Source: Acidobacteriota bacterium (lineage in GTDB: Bacteria; Acidobacteriota; Thermoanaerobaculia; Multivoradales; Multivoraceae). Taken from it: DNA of 38,355 nucleotides. Made by a program: the position numbers and the translations under genes. The notes under the pieces are model-generated. The model was not told the origin of the DNA. It ran no database searches and worked only from the letters and a program-made list of their open reading frames with translations. The first letter of the stretch is position 1; every line of letters begins with the position of its first letter. Of the stretch, positions 1 to 9,055 are shown piece by piece. Location of the stretch: NCBI GenBank assembly GCA_026708285.1, contig JAPOVF010000376.1, forward strand, positions 1 to 38,355, given 5' to 3'.

Positions 1-2
1 GC

Positions 3-53
3 GAGGGCGGCCGTACGGTCGGCGCCGGCACCGTCACCGACATCGTCGAGTAG
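3..53 (+). CDS. tuf: elongation factor Tu, C-terminal end (partial)
   Basis: Only the last 16 codons and a TAG stop are inside the window; the gene begins before base 1. The reading frame ends in GRTVGAGTVTDIVE, the usual C-terminus of bacterial EF-Tu domain 3. EF-Tu carries aminoacyl-tRNA to the ribosome as a GTP complex. Its place just before rpsJ matches the str operon (rpsL-rpsG-fusA-tuf) running into the S10 operon, so a canonical fusA probably lies just upstream, outside this window. Confidence 0.9.
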   Translation, partial: EGGRTVGAGTVTDIVE

Positions 54-113
54 GAAGCGTCGAGTGAGAAGCAAGGTGCGGTACGTATTCGAGGAAGGTT
101 GGGATCAGGCAGC

Positions 114-431
114 ATGGTGAACGAGAAGATCCGTATCCGGCTCAAGGCCTTCGACTACCGCATCCTGGATACGTCGACGCACGAGATCGTCGACACCGCG
201 CGGCGTAGTGGCGCGCGCGTGGTCGGACCGATTCCGTTGCCGACCCACATCGCGCGCTACACGGTGAACCGTTCGCCGCATGTGGACAAGAAATCGCGGG
301 AGCAGTTCGAGATCCGCACCCACAAGCGGTTGCTGGACATCTTCGAACCGACCAGTCAGACGGTCGATGCGCTGATGAAGCTCGAGCTTCCGGCGGGCGT
401 CGATGTCGAGATCAAGGCCTTCGGCAGTTGA
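114..431 (+). CDS. rpsJ: 30S ribosomal protein S10 (NusE)
   Basis: S10 sits in the head of the 30S subunit and, as NusE, pairs with NusB in transcription antitermination. The 105-residue product shows the family hallmarks: the [15 protein letters not shown] start, [20 protein letters not shown] in the middle, and an RTHKRLLDI segment near the C-terminus. An in-frame TTG at 99 would add five residues, but the ATG at 114 gives the conserved [10 protein letters not shown] start and normal length. A GAGGAAGG sequence at 91-98 lies rather far upstream for a Shine-Dalgarno site. It is the first complete gene of the ribosomal cluster. Confidence 0.96.
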   Translation: MVNEKIRIRLKAFDYRILDTSTHEIVDTARRSGARVVGPIPLPTHIARYTVNRSPHVDKKSREQFEIRTHKRLLDIFEPTSQTVDALMKLELPAGVDVEIKAFGS

Positions 432-443
432 GCTGGCGTGAGC

Positions 444-450
444 GAGGGAG
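444..450 (+). promoter_or_regulatory. Shine-Dalgarno sequence of rplC
   Basis: GAGGGAG lies directly against the in-frame ATG at 451 (no spacing) but nine bases before the GTG at 460. This favours GTG 460 as the true start of rplC. Confidence 0.5.
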
Positions 451-459
451 ATGAGGGCG

Positions 460-1104
460 GTGAGCGATAGCAAGGGCCAGGCGAAGGGACTGCTCGGGCG
501 CAAGGTCGGCATGACGCAGATCTACGCCGAGGATGGCGCCGTCGTACCGGTCACCGTGCTGGAGCTCGGGCCGTGCCGGGTCGTGCAACGAAAGACGGTG
601 GCGTCCGACGGCTACGAGGCGGTGCAGATCGGCCTGGTCGAGAAGCGGCCGCCGAAGCGGATCACCGAGGCCCGCAGGGGCCACTTCAAGAAGGCGGGCG
701 TTGAAGCGACGCGCCATCTGGCCGAGGTGCGGGTCGACGCGGCGAACGAATCGCAGCCCGGTGACGAGATCGCGGTTTCCGTCTTCGAGGTCGGTTCCCG
801 CGTCGACGTGATCGGCACCGGCAAGGGGAAGGGGTTCCAGGGCGTCATGCGCCGCCACGGCTTCGGTGGCGGCCGAGCCAGCCACGGCTCGATGTTCCAT
901 CGCGCTCCGGGTTCGATCGGACAGTCGGCGAGCCCCTCGCGTGTCTTCCCGGGAATGAGGTTCCCGGGCCGGATGGGCGGCAAGCGGGTCACGACGAAGA
1001 AGCTCGTGGTGGTCAAGGTGGATGAGGAGAACGGCCTTCTCTATGTGCGCGGCGCGGTTCCCGGCGCCCGTAACGGTCTGGTCATGGTTCGGAGTTCGGT
1101 CTGA
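460..1104 (+). CDS. rplC: 50S ribosomal protein L3
   Basis: L3 binds 23S rRNA early in assembly, and its central loop reaches toward the peptidyl-transferase centre. The product shows LLGRKVGMTQIY near the N-terminus, the GKGKGFQGVMRRHGFGGG loop, the SHGSMFHRAPGSIG segment and the MGGKRVTTKKL C-terminal part, all typical of L3. GTG at 460 is preferred because GAGGGAG lies nine bases upstream. The in-frame ATG at 451 would add three residues. The stop overlaps the rplD start by one base, so the two are likely translationally coupled. Length (214 residues) is normal for the family. Confidence 0.95.
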   Translation: MSDSKGQAKGLLGRKVGMTQIYAEDGAVVPVTVLELGPCRVVQRKTVASDGYEAVQIGLVEKRPPKRITEARRGHFKKAGVEATRHLAEVRVDAANESQPGDEIAVSVFEVGSRVDVIGTGKGKGFQGVMRRHGFGGGRASHGSMFHRAPGSIGQSASPSRVFPGMRFPGRMGGKRVTTKKLVVVKVDEENGLLYVRGAVPGARNGLVMVRSSV

Positions 1105-1754
1105 TGCCAAAGGTCGCGATCAGGAGCCTCGACAACGAGGCGGTCGGCAGCCTCGAGCTGCCGGAAGAGGTCTTCACGTATCCGTACAACGAGCACCTGA
1201 TCCACCTGGCGGTGGTGTCGGTCCGGGCCGCCCAGCGGGCGGGCACGCACAGCGTCAAGGGCAGGCACCAGGTACGCGGCGGCGGGGCAAAGCCGTATCG
1301 GCAGAAGGGCACCGGTCGAGCTCGCGCAGGCAGCATCCGTTCGCCGCTCCGGCGCGGCGGCGGCGTCGTCCACGGTCCACATCCGCGCAGTCACCGCAAC
1401 AAGTTGTCGCGCAACGAGAAGCGGAACGCGCTCAAGTCGGCGCTCTCGCGCAAGCTGGCCGAAGAGCGGATCGTCGTGATCGACTCGCTCCAACTCGACA
1501 GCCACAAGACGGCCGCCCTGGCCGCCCGCCTTCGGGACCTGGGGATTGACGAGAAGACGCTGATCGTCGACGACCGGGGCAACCGGAACCTGATCCTGGC
1601 TTCCCGCAACCACCCGAAACTCAAGACGGTCGATGCGCTGGGTGTCAATGTCTACGATGTCGTCGATCGCGGCTACCTGCTGTTCAGCGAGAGTGCGATC
1701 GGCCGCCTGTCCGCGGTGCTGCAGAAGCGGCGGAAGAACGGGAGCCCGTCATGA
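1104..1754 (+). CDS. rplD: 50S ribosomal protein L4
   Basis: L4 lines the polypeptide exit tunnel with L22. In Escherichia coli it also represses the S10 operon, but no such leader can be seen here. The 216-residue protein shows the tunnel-loop signature [20 protein letters not shown] and then [15 protein letters not shown], followed by a C-terminal domain with KTLIVDD and the [12 protein letters not shown] segment. The start codon overlaps the rplC stop by one base, and the gene overlaps the rplW start by four. Both junctions point to coupled translation in one operon. Confidence 0.96.
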   Translation: MPKVAIRSLDNEAVGSLELPEEVFTYPYNEHLIHLAVVSVRAAQRAGTHSVKGRHQVRGGGAKPYRQKGTGRARAGSIRSPLRRGGGVVHGPHPRSHRNKLSRNEKRNALKSALSRKLAEERIVVIDSLQLDSHKTAALAARLRDLGIDEKTLIVDDRGNRNLILASRNHPKLKTVDALGVNVYDVVDRGYLLFSESAIGRLSAVLQKRRKNGSPS

Positions 1755-2038
1755 GAGTGCAGGAGGTGTTGCGCCGGCCGCTGATCACCGAGAAGTCGAC
1801 GGAGCTTCGGGACGAGCGGAACATCATCGCCTTCGTCGTCGACTCCCGGGCCAACAAGATCGAGGTGCGGCGCGCGGTGGAGGCCCAGTTCCAGGGCGTC
1901 AAGGTGGCGGAAGTCCGGATCGTGAACATGCACGGCAAGGTCCGCCGCCAGGGCCGCTACGTCGGCCGCCGTCCCGACTGGAAGAAGGCATACGTACGAC
2001 TGGCCGAAGGCCAGATCGAACTCTTCGACAACGTGTAG
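1751..2038 (+). CDS. rplW: 50S ribosomal protein L23
   Basis: L23 sits at the tunnel exit and is the docking site for trigger factor and SRP. The 95-residue product starts with [13 protein letters not shown], the standard L23 opening, and continues with [17 protein letters not shown] and the [21 protein letters not shown]-terminal part. It overlaps rplD by an ATGA junction. Length is normal. The partner order rplD-rplW-rplB is conserved across bacteria. Confidence 0.96.
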   Translation: MRVQEVLRRPLITEKSTELRDERNIIAFVVDSRANKIEVRRAVEAQFQGVKVAEVRIVNMHGKVRRQGRYVGRRPDWKKAYVRLAEGQIELFDNV

Positions 2039-2052
2039 CGAGAGCCAGGAAC

Positions 2053-2883
2053 ATGGCGATCAAGAAACTCAAACCGACCAATCCGGCCAGCCGCTTCCAG
2101 GAGTACGCGCAGCGTCTGGAGGTCACGACCGACAAGCCGCACAAGGCCCTCGTCGAGGGCAAGAAGCGGATCAGCGGCCGCGGCAACAAGGGACGGCAGA
2201 CGCTCCGCTTTCGGGGCGGCGGGCACAAGCGCCGCTACCGGCGGATCGACTTCCGGCGCGACAAGATCGGCGTGCCCGCGAAGGTGGCCACGATCGAGTA
2301 CGACCCGAACCGGAGCGCGCTGATCTCCCTTCTGCACTACGCGGATGGGGAGAAGCGGTACATCCTCCATCCCCAGGGCCTGAAGGTGGGTGCGGTGGTT
2401 CAGTCGGGAGAAGGCTCCGAGATCGACGTCGGCAACTGCCTGCCGATCCGGTTCATCCCTCTGGGCACGATGATTCACAACATCGAGCTGAAGATCGGCG
2501 GCGGCGGGCAGATGGTGCGCAGCGCCGGAACGGGCGCCCAGTTGATGGCCAAGGAGGGCGTCTACGCTCAGATCCGCCTTCCGTCGGGCGAGGTTCGCCG
2601 GGTTCACATCGACTGTTCCGCCACGATCGGCCAGGTCAGCAACTCGGAACACTCCAACATTGCGCTCGGCAAGGCCGGCCGCAAGCGCTGGCTGGGCCGC
2701 CGGCCGCACAACCGCGGCGTGTCGATGAATCCGGTCGACCATCCGATGGGCGGCGGCGAGGGCAAGGCCTCTGGCGGACGGCATCCGACCACGCCCTGGG
2801 GCAAACCGACGAAGGGCTACAAGACGCGGAGAAACAAGCGCACGACCGGCATGATCGTACGGCGGCGGGGACGTCGGAAGTAG
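2053..2883 (+). CDS. rplB: 50S ribosomal protein L2
   Basis: L2 is a core 23S-binding protein needed for subunit joining and peptidyl-transferase activity. The 276-residue protein begins [15 protein letters not shown]. It carries the RNA-binding domain ([17 protein letters not shown]) and the late signature [16 protein letters not shown] with the conserved histidine implicated in the peptidyl-transferase region. The ATG at 2053 is chosen because the frame is open far upstream through rplW, while conserved L2 sequence begins exactly here, 14 bases after the rplW stop. Confidence 0.97.
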   Translation: MAIKKLKPTNPASRFQEYAQRLEVTTDKPHKALVEGKKRISGRGNKGRQTLRFRGGGHKRRYRRIDFRRDKIGVPAKVATIEYDPNRSALISLLHYADGEKRYILHPQGLKVGAVVQSGEGSEIDVGNCLPIRFIPLGTMIHNIELKIGGGGQMVRSAGTGAQLMAKEGVYAQIRLPSGEVRRVHIDCSATIGQVSNSEHSNIALGKAGRKRWLGRRPHNRGVSMNPVDHPMGGGEGKASGGRHPTTPWGKPTKGYKTRRNKRTTGMIVRRRGRRK

Positions 2884-2913
2884 GACCGGCGAAAGCACGA
2901 AACAGAGGTCAAC

Positions 2914-3201
2914 ATGGGACGTTCACTCAAGAAGGGGTTCTTCATCGACAACCACCTCTACGACAAGGTGACGGCGATGAATGCGAGCCACGACCGGAGG
3001 GTCATCAAGACCTGGTCGCGCCGCTCCACGATCATTCCGGACATGGTCGGTCACACGATTGCCGTTCACAACGGCATGAAGTTCATCCCGGTCTTCGTCA
3101 GCGAGAACATGGTCGGGCACAAGCTCGGTGAGTTCGCCCAGACCAGGACGTTCCGCGGTCATGCGGGCGGCAAGAGGGAGCGCCGAGCGCGCCCGCGGTA
3201 G
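2914..3201 (+). CDS. rpsS: 30S ribosomal protein S19
   Basis: S19 forms a complex with S13 in the 30S head and contacts the A-site finger. The 95-residue product shows the full family pattern: [12 protein letters not shown], then [22 protein letters not shown], then [22 protein letters not shown] at 2904-2908 is a suitable ribosome-binding site for the ATG at 2914. It lies between rplB and rplV as in the standard S10 operon. Confidence 0.96.
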   Translation: MGRSLKKGFFIDNHLYDKVTAMNASHDRRVIKTWSRRSTIIPDMVGHTIAVHNGMKFIPVFVSENMVGHKLGEFAQTRTFRGHAGGKRERRARPR

Positions 3202-3219
3202 TTCGAGAGAGACAGAACG

Positions 3220-3576
3220 ATGGAATCAATTGCCCGACTCAGGTACCTGCAGGCGTCGCCGCAGAAGGTGCGCCTGGTGGCGGACCTGATCCGCGGCCGG
3301 GATGTCGAGGAGGCCTCGACGCTGCTGCAGCTTTCCACCAAGGCGGCCGCGCGGCCCCTCGCCAAGCTGCTGCGGTCCGCCGTCGCCAACGCCGAGAACC
3401 GCGACGCGGCGGTCGACGTGGGGCAGCTCTACGTCAAGGAGATCTTCGTGGACGGCGGTCCGACGCTGAAGCGTCTGCGGCCCCAGCCCATGGGCCGGGC
3501 GTTCCGCATCCTGAAGCGGCAGAGCCACGTCACGATCAAGCTCGATTCCCGCGGCGCCGCGGCAGAGCCAAGCTAG
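3220..3576 (+). CDS. rplV: 50S ribosomal protein L22
   Basis: L22 reaches into the exit tunnel opposite L4, and its beta-hairpin is the site of macrolide-resistance changes. The 118-residue product shows [20 protein letters not shown] at the N-terminus and the hairpin region [20 protein letters not shown] followed by [12 protein letters not shown], all standard. It starts 18 bases after rpsS and ends eight bases before rpsC. Confidence 0.96.
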   Translation: MESIARLRYLQASPQKVRLVADLIRGRDVEEASTLLQLSTKAAARPLAKLLRSAVANAENRDAAVDVGQLYVKEIFVDGGPTLKRLRPQPMGRAFRILKRQSHVTIKLDSRGAAAEPS

Positions 3577-3584
3577 GAGCGTTC

Positions 3585-4235
<651 letters not shown>

Positions 4236-4275
4236 ACGTCACGAGGCTATAGGGGAATCGAGGGAGTAGCGAACG

Positions 4276-4695
4276 ATGTTGATGCCGAAGAAGGTCAAGT
4301 TCCGCAAGCATCACCGCGGCCGCCGCCGGGGTCTGGCCAAGGGCGGCAACACGGTGACCTTTGGCGAGTACGGCCTGCAGGCCCAGGAAGCAGGGTGGGT
4401 GACCGCTCGCCAGATCGAAGCTGCGCGGATCGCGATCACGCGCCACATCAAGCGGAGCGGCAAGGTCTGGATCCGGATCTTCCCGGACAAGCCGATCACC
4501 AAGAAGCCTCTGGAAACGCGGATGGGCAAGGGCAAGGGCAACCCGGAGGAGTGGGTCGCGGTCGTCCGGCCGGCCCGCATCCTCTACGAGATCGAGGGCG
4601 TGTCGCCCGAGTTGGCGAAGTCGGCGATGAGGCTGGCTTCCCACAAGCTCGGCATCAAGACCCGCTTCGTCGGGCGCCACGGCGTCCAGGTTTGA
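4276..4695 (+). CDS. rplP: 50S ribosomal protein L16
   Basis: L16 helps position A-site tRNA near the peptidyl-transferase centre and is a late assembly protein. The 139-residue product begins [17 protein letters not shown] and contains [21 protein letters not shown] and the [19 protein letters not shown] loop, both diagnostic. The ATG at 4276 gives the common MLMPKK start; an ATG two codons later (4282) is the only close alternative. Confidence 0.96.
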   Translation: MLMPKKVKFRKHHRGRRRGLAKGGNTVTFGEYGLQAQEAGWVTARQIEAARIAITRHIKRSGKVWIRIFPDKPITKKPLETRMGKGKGNPEEWVAVVRPARILYEIEGVSPELAKSAMRLASHKLGIKTRFVGRHGVQV

Positions 4696-4707
4696 GGGTG
4701 GAAGACG

Positions 4708-4905
4708 ATGAAGGCAAGCGAACTCAGGGAGTTGACCGAAGACGAACTGCGGCAGAAGGAGGAGGAACTGGCTGATCAGTTGTTCGCCCTGCGGCTGCAG
4801 AAGTCGATTGGCCAACTGGAGAAGCCGAGCAGGATCAGGCAGGCCCGGGTCGAGTTGGCGCGGGTGCTGACGGTCCGGCGCGAGAGAGCGACAGGAACGA
4901 CATGA
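4708..4905 (+). CDS. rpmC: 50S ribosomal protein L29
   Basis: L29 is a small helical protein next to L23 at the tunnel exit. The 65-residue product begins MKASELRELTEDELRQKE and has the LADQLFALRLQKSIGQLE helix and an IRQARVELARVLTVRRER end, as in the family. Its stop overlaps the rpsQ start by four bases (ATGA), so the pair is probably translationally coupled. Confidence 0.94.
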   Translation: MKASELRELTEDELRQKEEELADQLFALRLQKSIGQLEKPSRIRQARVELARVLTVRRERATGTT

Positions 4906-5177
4906 GCGTGGAAGAACAGCAAGCCCGGGGGCGCCGCCAGGTTCGGGTGGGCCAGGTGGTCAGCGCCAAGATGGACAAGACAGTCGTCGTGACGGTCGAG
5001 AAGACGGTCATGCACCGGCTCTACCACCGTCTGATGAAGAAGTCGTCGCGGTTCGTCGCGCACGACGAGTCGAACAGTTGCCGTGAGGGAGACGTCGTTT
5101 CCCTGATTTCGACCCGGCCGATGTCGCGCCGCAAGCGCTGGCGCGTACAGCGGATCGTCCAGCGCGCGGAAGGATAG
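4902..5177 (+). CDS. rpsQ: 30S ribosomal protein S17
   Basis: S17 is an OB-fold primary 16S-binding protein in the body of the 30S subunit. The 91-residue product shows [20 protein letters not shown] at the N-terminus, then [19 protein letters not shown], then the [19 protein letters not shown] pattern typical of S17. It overlaps rpmC by four bases and is followed eight bases later by rplN. Confidence 0.96.
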   Translation: MSVEEQQARGRRQVRVGQVVSAKMDKTVVVTVEKTVMHRLYHRLMKKSSRFVAHDESNSCREGDVVSLISTRPMSRRKRWRVQRIVQRAEG

Positions 5178-5185
5178 GTGCGGCG

Positions 5186-5554
5186 ATGATCCAGATGGGA
5201 ACGGTGCTCGACGTCGCCGACAACTCGGGGGCCAAGCGGATCGCCTGCATTCAACTGCGGGGCGGTTCCACCGGCCAGTACGGCGTGCTTGGGGACGTGA
5301 TCACGGCCTCGGTCAAGGAGGCGGTGCCCGAAGGCACCGTCAAGAAGGGCCAGGTGGTGCGCGCGGTGATCGTGCGAACCCGCAAGGAGCGGCGGCGCCG
5401 CGACGGGAGCTACATCCGCTTCGACAACAATGCCGCGGTCCTGATCAACGAGGCGCGGGAACCGATCGGAACCCGCGTCTTTGGCCCGGTCGCCCGCGAG
5501 CTGCGCGAGCGGCGGTTCATGCGCATCGTGTCGCTGGCGCCGGAGGTGATCTGA
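5186..5554 (+). CDS. rplN: 50S ribosomal protein L14
   Basis: L14 lies on the intersubunit face of the 50S and is the docking site of the silencing factor RsfS. The 122-residue product matches the canonical length. It shows [20 protein letters not shown] at the N-terminus, [20 protein letters not shown] in the middle and the [23 protein letters not shown]-terminal pattern. It opens the spc-type part of the cluster. Confidence 0.97.
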   Translation: MIQMGTVLDVADNSGAKRIACIQLRGGSTGQYGVLGDVITASVKEAVPEGTVKKGQVVRAVIVRTRKERRRRDGSYIRFDNNAAVLINEAREPIGTRVFGPVARELRERRFMRIVSLAPEVI

Positions 5555-5555
5555 C

Positions 5556-5879
5556 ATGCCGAAGGTGAGAATCAAGAAGGGTGACGAGGTGCTGGTCATT
5601 GCCGGCCGGAACCGGGGCGTGCGCAGCAAGGTGCTGCGGGTGCTTCCAGCCGAGAATCGCGCCATCGTCGAGCGCGTGAACCTGGTCAAGAAGCACGAGC
5701 GGCCGAACCCGCAGCGCCAGGTTCAGGGCGGCATCCTGGAGCGGGAGGCACCCATCCATATTTCGAATCTGAAGGTGATCTGCCCGGACACCGGCAAGCC
5801 GACCCGCGTCGGCAAGCGGCGCCTCGAGGACGGCAAGTCCACGCGCTACGCCAAGGTGAGCGGGGCGGTCCTGAGTTGA
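5556..5879 (+). CDS. rplX: 50S ribosomal protein L24
   Basis: L24 is an assembly-initiating 23S-binding protein near the tunnel exit. The 107-residue product begins [20 protein letters not shown], a KOW motif typical of L24. It continues with [35 protein letters not shown] and a [19 protein letters not shown]-terminal region. It starts one base after the rplN stop. Confidence 0.96.
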   Translation: MPKVRIKKGDEVLVIAGRNRGVRSKVLRVLPAENRAIVERVNLVKKHERPNPQRQVQGGILEREAPIHISNLKVICPDTGKPTRVGKRRLEDGKSTRYAKVSGAVLS

Positions 5880-5889
5880 GAAAGTAGTC

Positions 5890-6432
5890 ATGGTTCCCCG
5901 ACTGAAGACACTGTACGAGGAGGAGGTGAAGGCCTCCCTGCAGCAGGAATTCGGCATCTCCAACCCGATGGCCGTGCCGCGGCTGGAGAAGATCGTTCTC
6001 AACATGGGGATCGGTGAAGCGATCCAGAACATCAAGATCCTCGAGAACGCCGTGCCCGAACTGGCCCTGATCGCGGGGCAGCGGCCTGTGATCACCCGTG
6101 CCCGCAAGTCGATCGCTGCGTTCAAGTTGCGCGAGGGCATGCCGATCGGTTGCCGGGTCACGCTGCGCCGCGGCCGGATGTGGTACTTCCTCGATCGCCT
6201 GGTGACCGTCGCACTGCCGCGGGTCCGCGACTTCCGCGGCATCTCGGACCGGAGCTTCGACGGCCGGGGCAGCTACACCCTGGGCATCCGGGACCACCTG
6301 ATCTTCCCGGAGGTCGACTACTCGAAGAGCGATGGTTCCAAGGGCATCAACGTGACCCTCGTGACCTCGGCAGAGTCCGACGCGCAGGCGCTCCATCTGC
6401 TGCGCGGTCTCGGCATGCCGTTCGCGGCCTGA
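5890..6432 (+). CDS. rplE: 50S ribosomal protein L5
   Basis: L5 binds 5S rRNA in the central protuberance and contacts P-site tRNA. The 180-residue product shows [20 protein letters not shown] at the N-terminus, then [16 protein letters not shown], the [15 protein letters not shown] loop and [20 protein letters not shown], all standard. The gene normally next to it, rpsN (S14), is missing: only 45 bases separate this stop from rpsH. Confidence 0.97.
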   Translation: MVPRLKTLYEEEVKASLQQEFGISNPMAVPRLEKIVLNMGIGEAIQNIKILENAVPELALIAGQRPVITRARKSIAAFKLREGMPIGCRVTLRRGRMWYFLDRLVTVALPRVRDFRGISDRSFDGRGSYTLGIRDHLIFPEVDYSKSDGSKGINVTLVTSAESDAQALHLLRGLGMPFAA

Positions 6433-6477
6433 GGTCTGCGGCCCGGTACCGAAATCTCACACCAAGGATTAGCCACG

Positions 6478-6876
6478 ATGACCATGACCGACCCGATCGC
6501 GGATCTGCTGACCACGATTCGCAATGCCCTGATCGTCAAGCACGATCAGACCGAGGCGCCGGCTTCAAAGCAGAAGATCGCGCTGTGCCGCGTGCTGCGG
6601 GACCAGGGCTACATCAGGCACTACGAGGTCTATGACTCGCCGCCTGGTCGAACGCTGCGGGTCTTCCTGGCCTACAACGACCAGGGCGTGCCGGCCATCA
6701 CGAAGGTGCGGAAGATCAGCAAGCCCGGGCGCAGGGTGTACCGGGGCGCCGATGATCTGAAGCCGATTCTGAACGGGTTGGGCGTTGCGATCGTCTCGAC
6801 TTCCGAGGGGTTGCTCACGGACGCCCAGGCGCGGCGCCAGCGGGTCGGCGGCGAAGTCCTCTGTGAAGTGTATTGA
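6478..6876 (+). CDS. rpsH: 30S ribosomal protein S8
   Basis: S8 binds the central domain of 16S rRNA. In Escherichia coli it is the translational repressor of the spc operon. The 132-residue product starts MTMTDPIADLLTTIRNAL and ends with the conserved STSEGLLTDAQARRQRVGGE and VLCEVY. An AAGGA at 6464-6468 fits the ATG at 6478; a second ATG two codons on is possible. It follows rplE directly, without S14 in between. Confidence 0.96.
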   Translation: MTMTDPIADLLTTIRNALIVKHDQTEAPASKQKIALCRVLRDQGYIRHYEVYDSPPGRTLRVFLAYNDQGVPAITKVRKISKPGRRVYRGADDLKPILNGLGVAIVSTSEGLLTDAQARRQRVGGEVLCEVY

Positions 6877-6896
6877 ACCGCGCGAGGTGGAATGAG

Positions 6897-7442
6897 ATGT
6901 CACGCATAGGCAAGGCGCCGATCAGGTTGCCCGACAAGACGAAGGTGGTGACGAACGGCGATACGGTGACCATCGAGGGTCCGAAGGGAAAGCTGGAGCA
7001 ACCGCTCCAGCCGGGCATCGAGGTCCGGGTCGAAGACGGCGTCGTCACCCTGCACCGTTCCGGTTCGAGCGGGCCGGAACGGGCCCTGCACGGGCTGGCG
7101 CGGGCGTTGCTCGCGAACGCCGTCGTGGGGGTCACGGAGGGTTTCCGGCGCGAGCTGGAAATCGTCGGCGTGGGTTACCGGGGAGAGGTCAAGGGACGTG
7201 AAGTCCATCTGGCGCTGGGGTACTCCCACCCCGTGGTCTATCCGATCCCGGAAGGGATCGATGTCAACGTAGACGACCGGGCGAACCGGATCGCCGTCTC
7301 GGGCATCGACAAGCAGCAGGTGGGGCAGGTAGCGGCCGACCTCCGCAGCCTGCGCAAGCCGGATGCGTACAAGGGCAAGGGGATCCGCTACCGCGACGAG
7401 ATCGTCCGGCTGAAGGTCGGCAAGGCGGCGGCGACGGTCTAG
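6897..7442 (+). CDS. rplF: 50S ribosomal protein L6
   Basis: L6 sits near the sarcin-ricin loop and the factor-binding site. The 181-residue product begins MSRIGKAPIRLP, has two L6 repeats, and shows the C-terminal signature GVDKQ-type (SGIDKQQVGQVAADLRSLRK) followed by PDAYKGKGIRYRDEIV. The frame is open upstream to a TTG at 6873, but the ATG at 6897 gives the conserved N-terminus and has GAGGTGG six bases before it. Confidence 0.96.
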   Translation: MSRIGKAPIRLPDKTKVVTNGDTVTIEGPKGKLEQPLQPGIEVRVEDGVVTLHRSGSSGPERALHGLARALLANAVVGVTEGFRRELEIVGVGYRGEVKGREVHLALGYSHPVVYPIPEGIDVNVDDRANRIAVSGIDKQQVGQVAADLRSLRKPDAYKGKGIRYRDEIVRLKVGKAAATV

Positions 7443-7481
7443 ACCGTTCAGGACGAGTTTGGAAACAGGGACATCGAGGCC

Positions 7482-7868
7482 ATGAGCGACCTGCGAAGAA
7501 AGAGAACGTTGGATCGGAGCCGCCGCCGGCGCCGCGCGCGATACCGCGTGCGGAAGAAGCTTCGCGGCTCCCAGGAGAGGCCGCGGCTGGCGGTCCACAA
7601 GAGCCGCCGTCACATCTACGCTCAACTGATCGATGATCGGGCGGGGCACACGATGGCGTTCGCGAGTTCGCTCGAGTCGGAACTCTCGGACGACCTCCAG
7701 GGCTCGACCGGCAGCTGCAGTGCGGCGAAGGCAGTCGGCGCGGCGCTCGCCGCGCGCGCCGCGGAGCAGGGCGTGCAGTCGGTCATCTTCGACCGTGGCG
7801 GTTTCCTGTACCACGGCCGCATCCAGGCGTTGGCGGACAGCGCGCGCGAAGGAGGTCTGAAGTTCTGA
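7482..7868 (+). CDS. rplR: 50S ribosomal protein L18
   Basis: L18 binds 5S rRNA and helps attach it to the 50S subunit. The 128-residue product has a very basic N-terminus rich in arginine, then [37 protein letters not shown], an [18 protein letters not shown] helix and the [20 protein letters not shown] and AREGGLKF end typical of L18. Length is at the upper end of the normal range. Confidence 0.96.
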   Translation: MSDLRRKRTLDRSRRRRRARYRVRKKLRGSQERPRLAVHKSRRHIYAQLIDDRAGHTMAFASSLESELSDDLQGSTGSCSAAKAVGAALAARAAEQGVQSVIFDRGGFLYHGRIQALADSAREGGLKF

Positions 7869-7895
7869 TGCCTCGGAGCAACGAAGGAGACAGCA

Positions 7896-8429
7896 GTGGC
7901 TAGGGACATCGATCTCGACAGCGAGTTTTTCGAGCAGGTTGTCGACATCAACCGCGTGACGAAGGTCGTCAAGGGCGGGAAGAACTTCTCCTTTACCGCC
8001 CTGGTCGTGATCGGCGACGGCGCCGGGCGGGTCGGCTACGGCTCGGGCAAGGCGAAGGAGGTCCCGGCCGCGATTCGCAAGGGGATTCAGATCGCGAAGC
8101 GCAACCTGGTTCGGGTGCCGCTCGCCGGAACGACGATCCCGCACGAAACGGTGGGCGTCTTCAGCGCTGGCCGGGTGATGCTCAAGCCGGCCTCGGAGGG
8201 AACCGGGGTCATCGCCGGCGGCGCGGTGCGTGCGGTGGTCGAGGGCGCCGGCATCCAGGACATCCTGACCAAGTCGCTGGGGACGACGAACCCGCAGAAC
8301 GTGGTCAAGGCGACGTTCGCCGGACTCATGTCCCTGCGCAGCGAGGAGCAGGTCAGGGTACTGCGCGGCCTGGAGTCGCTGGACGGCGCGGCGATGAACG
8401 CCGATCAGGAAGGAGCCGAGAGTGCCTGA
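7896..8429 (+). CDS. rpsE: 30S ribosomal protein S5
   Basis: S5 lies near the decoding region and the mRNA entry channel and affects fidelity. The 177-residue product has the double-stranded RNA-binding N-domain ([20 protein letters not shown], then [20 protein letters not shown]) and a C-domain with [20 protein letters not shown]. It starts at GTG 7896, with AGGAGA a few bases upstream. Its last eight bases overlap the rpmD start. Confidence 0.96.
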   Translation: MARDIDLDSEFFEQVVDINRVTKVVKGGKNFSFTALVVIGDGAGRVGYGSGKAKEVPAAIRKGIQIAKRNLVRVPLAGTTIPHETVGVFSAGRVMLKPASEGTGVIAGGAVRAVVEGAGIQDILTKSLGTTNPQNVVKATFAGLMSLRSEEQVRVLRGLESLDGAAMNADQEGAESA

Positions 8430-8607
8430 CGGGACGATACGGATACAGCAGGTGCGTAGCGCAATCGGCCGGCCGAGACCGCAGCGCGAGGTTCTGCGCG
8501 GTCTGGGCTTGAGGCGCATTCGCCACATCGTCGAGCGGGAGGACTCCCAGGCGGTGCGCGGCATGGTGCGAAAGATCCCGCACCTCGTTCGTGTGCTGGA
8601 GGACTGA
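8422..8607 (+). CDS. rpmD: 50S ribosomal protein L30
   Basis: L30 is a small peripheral 50S protein that is absent from some bacterial lineages. The 61-residue product begins [18 protein letters not shown] and continues with [18 protein letters not shown] and a [16 protein letters not shown] end, the L30 pattern. It starts at a GTG inside the end of rpsE (eight-base overlap), with AGGAG upstream, and ends one base before rplO. Confidence 0.94.
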   Translation: MPDGTIRIQQVRSAIGRPRPQREVLRGLGLRRIRHIVEREDSQAVRGMVRKIPHLVRVLED

Positions 8608-8608
8608 C

Positions 8609-9043
8609 ATGAAACTGCATGAACTCAAGCCCGCAAAGGCCAGCCGCCGTCCCCGCAAGCGGGTCGGCCGCGGGCCGGGATCCGGTACGGGAAAGACCGC
8701 CGGGCGAGGCCACAAGGGCCAGCGCTCGCGCGCCGGCTTCTCGCGCCGCGCCGGTTTCGAGGGCGGTCAGATGCCCCTGATCCGGCGGGTTCCGAAGCGC
8801 GGGTTCACGAACATCTTCCGCACCGAGTACACGGTGATCAACGTCGGCGACCTCGAGGGTCTCGGCGATACGGTCGATGTCGAACTCCTCGTTTCCCGCG
8901 GGCGCGTGCGCCGGGGCATGAAGCTGAAGGTGCTCGGCGAGGGCGATGCGCCGGCCGGGTTGACCGTTCGCGCGCACCGTTTCAGCGCGTCCGCGCGCGC
9001 CAAGATCGAAGCCGCGGGCGGAGCCTGCGAAGAGATCGCCTGA
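8609..9043 (+). CDS. rplO: 50S ribosomal protein L15
   Basis: L15 is a late-assembly 50S protein with a long glycine- and arginine-rich N-terminal extension. The 144-residue product begins MKLHELKPAKASRRPRKRVG and shows GRGPGSGTGKTAGRGHKGQR, FEGGQMPLIRRVPKRGFTN and the C-terminal globular domain. The ATG at 8609 is supported by GGAGG at 8598-8602, six bases upstream; an upstream in-frame GTG at 8591 would be inside rpmD. Confidence 0.96.
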   Translation: MKLHELKPAKASRRPRKRVGRGPGSGTGKTAGRGHKGQRSRAGFSRRAGFEGGQMPLIRRVPKRGFTNIFRTEYTVINVGDLEGLGDTVDVELLVSRGRVRRGMKLKVLGEGDAPAGLTVRAHRFSASARAKIEAAGGACEEIA

Positions 9044-9055
9044 GGGAGTTGACAC

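Noticed and set aside
54-113. S10-operon leader with an L4-binding attenuator
   Set aside because: Only 60 bases separate tuf and rpsJ, and no suitable hairpin and T run was found.
6900-8564. 554-codon open frame on the - strand across rplF, rplR, rpsE and rpmD
   Set aside because: It is the shadow of well-supported ribosomal genes in GC-rich DNA; its translation is arginine- and proline-rich with no domain.
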